Below are positions 60,402 through 64,000 of a stretch of DNA of 64,000 nucleotides, one piece after another. Below the pieces are notes generated by a model, which worked only from the letters and a program-made list of their open reading frames with translations, had not been told where the DNA came from and searched no databases. Made by a program: the position numbers and the translations under genes. Location of the stretch: NCBI RefSeq assembly GCF_900176035.1, contig NZ_FWWT01000016.1:80409-144408 (forward strand), in the 5' to 3' direction. Source of the DNA: Desulfonispora thiosulfatigenes DSM 11270. Its GTDB lineage: Bacteria; Bacillota; Peptococcia; Peptococcales; Desulfonisporaceae. The first letter of the stretch is position 1; every line of letters begins with the position of its first letter.

Positions 60402-60597
60402 TTTGATTATTTTACGATAAATAGTCTAAAAATTCATAATATAATTGACAAGTCGGACAATTTGTTTGAATTTTACAGCTCAGAAGTTTTATGTCGAAAT
60501 TTTAGTTAGTTTATGGCAAGGTTTATTTTAAGACAAAACAAATAAAGGGAACATTATAAGTAAATTAAGAATGAATAATTTCTTTAGTAAACTGAAC

Positions 60598-60625
60598 AAA
60601 GGACACGAAGAGATTAGTGTCCTTT
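60598..60625 (-). terminator. Terminator for the YitT gene (possibly bidirectional)
   Basis: 9-bp stem AAAGGACAC/GTGTCCTTT, 10-base loop, between the convergent regulator and YitT genes. Confidence 0.7.
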
Positions 60626-60668
60626 GTCAGAAATGCTATACTCAGTTCCTTATATTTTTTATATTTTA

Positions 60669-61523
60669 TCATATTGTTTTTTGGGTATCCTTAAATCCTT
60701 CACCCAAAGCTTCATAAACTTCACTCACAATGACAAATGCTCCTGGGTCTATTTCTTTAACTAATTTTTTTAAACGAAAGATTTGCCATTTACCCACGAC
60801 ACAAAGTAGTAAATCATTTTTAGTTCCGGTAAAGCCACCTTGTCCTTCGATATAGGTAATTCCTCTATGTAACTCTGTTTTAATTTTTTCGCCAATTGAT
60901 TCATTTTTAGAAGAAAATATCAAAACTTGATTTGCCGAATCAATTCCTTCAAGAATATAATCAGTTATTTTACTAAAGACAAAGATAATTACTAGAGAAT
61001 ACAATGTTACAGTTAAACCAAAGAAAAATCCAACGGCACTTAAAACTATAAAATCAAAAATTAAATAAAAACGACCCATTTTTAGACCAAAAAACTTATT
61101 AAAGACCCGTCCAATGATATCCGAACCACCTGTAGTTCCTCCGTAACGGAGCACAAGTCCTATACCTGTTCCAGTTAGCACCCCACCAAATAAAGCTGCT
61201 AGTAATAAATCATCTACAATCAAGTGACAACCTGAAGTTAATTCTAGATTTAAAGAAGTAAAGACAACTCCTAAAACTGTTTTAGAAATAAACTCCCAAC
61301 CCCATAACTTCCAAGCTAAGAGCAGTAAAGGTACATTTGCCCAAAAAATAAAACTACTTAAAGACCAGCCAAGCTTGTAATGACAAATCAGAGCAATCCC
61401 TGTAAAACCACCCTCGGCAAGATTGTTAGCTATAATAAAATAGTTAACCCCAAAGGCAAAAATCAAAGTTCCAATATAGATTATTAAAATATCACGAATT
61501 TGCTGTTTCCAGATTTCACTCAC
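60669..61523 (-). CDS. YitT-family membrane protein (DUF161/DUF2179)
   Basis: 284 aa. Five to six hydrophobic helices (residues about 10-180) include LRYGGTTGGSDIIGRVFNKF. The C-terminal cytosolic DUF2179 domain (about 195-275) shows HRGITYIEGQGGFTG and EIDPGAFVIVSEVYEALGEGF. Family members are common multi-copy membrane proteins of Firmicutes without a firm transport assignment. SD gaggtgag. Confidence 0.92.
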   Translation of the reverse strand: MSEIWKQQIRDILIIYIGTLIFAFGVNYFIIANNLAEGGFTGIALICHYKLGWSLSSFIFWANVPLLLLAWKLWGWEFISKTVLGVVFTSLNLELTSGCHLIVDDLLLAALFGGVLTGTGIGLVLRYGGTTGGSDIIGRVFNKFFGLKMGRFYLIFDFIVLSAVGFFFGLTVTLYSLVIIFVFSKITDYILEGIDSANQVLIFSSKNESIGEKIKTELHRGITYIEGQGGFTGTKNDLLLCVVGKWQIFRLKKLVKEIDPGAFVIVSEVYEALGEGFKDTQKTI

Positions 61524-61622
61524 CTCACTTAAATTTAGTATTTCCTATACTTCTCATATTATCACAAATAATTGTTAAATTTAGGGTTAAAATACTTTTA
61601 ATTATTAAGAAAAATTAATATC

Positions 61623-61651
61623 TTGACTATTCTGATTTTTATACATATACT
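61623..61651 (+). promoter_or_regulatory. Sigma-A-type promoter of the T-box/paaK operon
   Basis: TTGACT (61623-61628), 17-base spacer, TATACT (61646-61651), so transcription starts near 61658 and enters the T-box leader. Confidence 0.8.
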
Positions 61652-61689
61652 TAAATGAAATATTAAAAGACTGTGAAAGAGAAAAGTAA

Positions 61690-61940
61690 TTTTAATAAAA
61701 GCTTACAGAGAGCTAGGGAGGCTGGGATCCTAGTAGCTAAGTATTAAAATGAAGTTCCCTCTGGAGTCGTCCACTGAATTTATAGTAAGTGAGACCGGAA
61801 TCTCTCGCCGTTATTAGGGAGAAGATATAAAAATTAGTCATTCTAATTATGTATCTTTTAAAGTGGGTTATTTATTAACCAACAAAGGTGGTACCGCGGA
61901 TATATCTCCCGTCCTTTATTAGAGGATGGGGGATTTTTTT
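61690..61940 (+). promoter_or_regulatory. T-box riboswitch with terminator
   Basis: tRNA-sensing leader. The T-box sequence AGGTGGTACCGCGG is at 61886-61899. It is followed by the terminator stem cccgtcct/aggatggg (61908-61930) and seven T (61934-61940). Upstream are a Stem I-like region with an AGAGAG motif (about 61704), a Stem III hairpin (agata/tatct around 61825-61858) and CTGGAG after the specifier loop. The specifier follows tgaa (61750-61753): it reads GTT in one register and TTC (Phe) one base later. I cannot decide without a covariance fold; Phe fits the downstream gene. Confidence 0.9.
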
Positions 61941-61988
61941 AGTTTTAAGTAGAAAATATTTTAATATTAATATAATGAGGTGATAATT

Positions 61989-63287
61989 TTGTATTGGAAT
62001 CCAAAGATAGAAACTATGTCTAGAGACGAAATAAAAGAAATCCAATCTGAACGTCTAGTAAATTTAGTAGAAAGAGTGTATTTTAATGTACCACATTATC
62101 GCCATGCTTTCCAGGATAAGGGTATAGAACCAGGGGATATTAAAAGTGTAGATGACTTAAAAAATCTTCCATTTACAATGAAATCAGATCTTAGAGATAG
62201 TTATCCATATGGAATGTTTGCGACACCCATTTCTGAAATTGTAAGACTTCATGCTTCTTCAGGTACAACGGGTAAACCAACCGTAGTAGGGTATACTAGA
62301 AAAGACTTAACTACCTGGTCAGAAATCATGGCAAGGGCACTTACTTGTGGAGGCGTTAAAAGAGACTCTGTGGTGCAAAATGCTTATGGATATGGGCTTT
62401 TTACTGGAGGATTAGGGGTACATTATGGAGTTGAAAGATTAGGCGCTTCTGTTATACCAATTTCAGGTGGAAATACAAGTAAACAAATTATGTTAATGCA
62501 AGACTTTGGCACAACAGTACTTACCTGTACTCCTTCTTATGCTATTTACTTAGCGGAAACAATGGAAAAAATGGGCATTGATCCAAAATCATTAAAACTT
62601 AAAAATGGTATTTTTGGTGCTGAACCATGGTCTGAAAATATGCGTACAGAAATTGAAAATAGATTAGGAATAACAGCTTTAGATATTTATGGTTTGTCTG
62701 AAGTAATGGGACCAGGGGTTGCTTGTGAGTGTAACGCAAAAGATGGTATGCATATTTATGAAGATCATTTTATTCCGGAAATTATTGATCCAGTGACTGA
62801 AAAAGTATTACCATATGGTACACAAGGAGAATTAGTTTTCACTACAATAACTAAAGAAGGAATTCCGATTATTCGCTATCGTACTAGAGATATATCTGTT
62901 TTAAATGCAGAGGTCTGTAATTGTGGTCGTACACATGTAAGAATGGGTAAAGTGATGGGTCGAACTGATGATATGTTAGTAATTAGAGGGGTAAATGTTT
63001 TCCCAACTCAAGTAGAGAGTATTTTATTAGAAATTGGAGAAACAGAGCCTCATTATCAATTAATTGTTAGTCGTAATGGAAATTTAGATGAATTACAAAT
63101 TGCAGTAGAGGTTTCTGAAGCAATGTTTTCAGATCAAATTAGCGGTCTAGAAAGATTACAAAAGGTTATTGCAGGAAAAGTTAATTCTATTCTTGGAATA
63201 TCTGCTAAAATAAAGTTAGTAGAACCAAATGCTATTCCTCGTAGTGAAGGAAAAGCTGTAAGAGTAATTGATAATAGAAAATTATAA
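61989..63287 (+). CDS. paaK: Phenylacetate-CoA ligase
   Basis: 432 aa from TTG 61989 (SD gaggtgat; product [15 protein letters not shown] as in most family members; GTG 61980 is inside the SD). The AMP-binding P-loop is [28 protein letters not shown] is the second core motif, and YRTRDISVL and [16 protein letters not shown] follow. It activates phenylacetate or other arylacetates to CoA thioesters. In anaerobes this gene often accompanies Phe/Trp fermentation via indolepyruvate oxidoreductase. A T-box leader controls it, and it is cotranscribed with an ACT protein. Confidence 0.94.
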   Translation: MYWNPKIETMSRDEIKEIQSERLVNLVERVYFNVPHYRHAFQDKGIEPGDIKSVDDLKNLPFTMKSDLRDSYPYGMFATPISEIVRLHASSGTTGKPTVVGYTRKDLTTWSEIMARALTCGGVKRDSVVQNAYGYGLFTGGLGVHYGVERLGASVIPISGGNTSKQIMLMQDFGTTVLTCTPSYAIYLAETMEKMGIDPKSLKLKNGIFGAEPWSENMRTEIENRLGITALDIYGLSEVMGPGVACECNAKDGMHIYEDHFIPEIIDPVTEKVLPYGTQGELVFTTITKEGIPIIRYRTRDISVLNAEVCNCGRTHVRMGKVMGRTDDMLVIRGVNVFPTQVESILLEIGETEPHYQLIVSRNGNLDELQIAVEVSEAMFSDQISGLERLQKVIAGKVNSILGISAKIKLVEPNAIPRSEGKAVRVIDNRKL

Positions 63288-63300
63288 GGGGGTAATATTT

Positions 63301-63726
63301 ATGATTAAGCAAATTTCCGTATTTTTGCAAAATGAAAAGGGAAGATTAGAAAAACTTATTTACATTTTAAGTGAAAACGATCTTAATATCAGAGCTCTTT
63401 CTATTGCTGATACCGAAGAATTTGGGGTATTACGTTTAATAGTAAATGATCCTGATAAGGCAAAAAATGTGCTTAATGAAAAAGGTTTTAGAGTGTCTGA
63501 AACTGAAGTAATTGCTGTAGAAGTACCTGATGTGCCGGGTGGATTAGCAGGGGCTTTACACAAATTAACTGAAAAAGGCATTAATATTGATTATATGTAT
63601 GCGTTTTTAACTAAAAAGTCAGATTTTGCTAATGTGATTTTTAGAGTAGAAGATACTCAAAAAGCTGAAGAAGTCTTAAATGCTGCAGGTGTAAAGGTGT
63701 TAGGTGGCGAGAGCGTTTACATGTGA
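63301..63726 (+). CDS. Tandem-ACT-domain protein
   Basis: 141 aa from ATG 63301 (SD agggggt; the longer frame from 63268 overlaps paaK). Two ACT domains in tandem: MIKQISVFLQNEKGRLEKLI (about 1-65) and VEVPDVPGGLAGALHKLTEKG (about 70-140). ACT domains bind amino acids. This protein regularly follows paaK in anaerobes, where it may sense an aromatic amino acid and modulate the ligase; no activity is established. Confidence 0.92.
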   Translation: MIKQISVFLQNEKGRLEKLIYILSENDLNIRALSIADTEEFGVLRLIVNDPDKAKNVLNEKGFRVSETEVIAVEVPDVPGGLAGALHKLTEKGINIDYMYAFLTKKSDFANVIFRVEDTQKAEEVLNAAGVKVLGGESVYM

Positions 63727-63758
63727 TGAAAAATTAAGGATATTACTGGATTGTAATT

Positions 63759-63787
63759 AAGGACGGCTGGGGTCGTCCTTTTTATAT
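63759..63787 (+). terminator. Intrinsic terminator
   Basis: 7-bp stem AAGGACG/CGTCCTT with an 8-base loop, followed by tttatattttt. Confidence 0.88.
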
Positions 63788-63848
63788 TTTTAAATTTACT
63801 TAAGAATTTAATTTTTTTGTTAATTTTTGTTTTTGCACAAAAAGAAAT

Positions 63849-63877
63849 TTGACAAGGAAAAAAGGGTAGGGTAATCT
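63849..63877 (+). promoter_or_regulatory. Sigma-A-type promoter for lgt
   Basis: Consensus TTGACA (63849-63854), 17-base spacer, TAATCT (63872-63877), about 33 bases before the start codon. Confidence 0.7.
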
Positions 63878-63909
63878 TGAAAAAGAGATTATTATGAGGG
63901 AGTGAAAGT

Positions 63910-64000
63910 ATGATTGACCCAGTTGCCCTGGAAATTGGGCCTTTACAAATTAGGTGGTATGGAATTTTGATGTCGACGGCTCTCCTACTAGGAACTATTT
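63910..64000 (+). CDS. lgt: Prolipoprotein diacylglyceryl transferase, 5' part only
   Basis: The window ends 30 codons into the gene. The translation MIDPVALEIGPLQIRWYGIL is the typical Lgt N-terminus leading into its first helix (MSTALLLGTI). Lgt attaches diacylglycerol to the lipobox cysteine of exported lipoproteins such as the GerMN protein in this window. SD gagggag is 8 bases upstream. Confidence 0.9.
   Translation, partial: MIDPVALEIGPLQIRWYGILMSTALLLGTI

Noticed and set aside
61565-61590. Rex operator (TTGTTAA...TTAA)
   Set aside because: The half-sites have the wrong spacing for the Rex palindrome and the match is what AT-rich DNA gives by chance. No good Rex site was found upstream of sdhC, lutC or rex either.

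Overview
The window is low-GC, AT-rich DNA of a Firmicute, most likely an anaerobic, endospore-forming member of the Clostridia. The evidence is Gram-positive gene structure (strong Shine-Dalgarno sites, many TTG/GTG starts), SLH-anchored surface proteins, a T-box leader, spore/germination-type genes (cwlD-like amidase, GerMN lipoprotein, LysM/peptidoglycan-binding protein), a three-subunit fumarate reductase/succinate dehydrogenase, LUD-type lactate oxidation and Rex. I cannot name the genus. No rRNA, tRNA or CRISPR array was seen.

Layout. 1-2882: 3' part of an AlbA_2 (Schlafen-like) ATPase gene and a D,D-carboxypeptidase. 3035-14985: cell-envelope block with the CpsB/CpsC/CpsD tyrosine-phosphorylation module, two SLH proteins, a membrane UDP-sugar 4,6-dehydratase (CapD/FlaA1 type), VanZ and galE. 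15264-23061: seven same-strand genes, some overlapping, forming a putative exopolysaccharide machine: membrane protein, processive-type GT2 synthase, bactofilin-like/leucine-rich-repeat protein, DHHW-like protein, VTC domain, DUF4956 and CotH. 23310-30873: accessory stretch with asparaginase, MATE transporter, LysM protein, a glutamate-synthase fragment, a second AlbA_2 gene, an orphan MazE with a wrecked mazF, and an amidase. 31126-42695: UDP-GlcNAc 2-epimerase, NifU-like scaffold, sdhCAB, a CoA-disulfide-reductase-like flavoprotein with rhodanese domain, a third SLH protein, thiI and a thioesterase.

42944-50234 is an aromatic amino-acid operon, aroF-tyrA-aroA-aroE-aroC-aroB-aroH. The final chorismate mutase gene carries a one-base frameshift in an A-run. 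50401-56026 holds small conserved genes, cwlD, DUF421, GerMN, a Ca/Na exchanger and a HAD hydrolase. 56371-59173 is a lactate-utilisation pair in which LutB and LutA are fused, followed by rex and an ArsR-like regulator. 61623-63726 is a T-box-controlled phenylacetate-CoA ligase plus ACT-domain pair, and the window ends inside lgt.

How the parts fit: the left half builds and anchors envelope polysaccharides (sugar nucleotides from GalE, CapD and WecB; chain-length control by CpsBCD; the GT2/VTC/DUF4956/CotH cluster; SLH proteins on the wall). The right half is anaerobic energy and aromatic metabolism (lactate oxidation, fumarate reduction, redox sensing by Rex, synthesis and activation of aromatic acids). 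The most unusual parts are the GT2/bactofilin-LRR/DHHW/VTC/DUF4956/CotH cluster, the decayed mazEF/AlbA_2 locus between duplicated mazF 3' ends, the aroH frameshift, a small family of dispersed terminator palindromes, and repeated short tandem duplications just upstream of ribosome binding sites.
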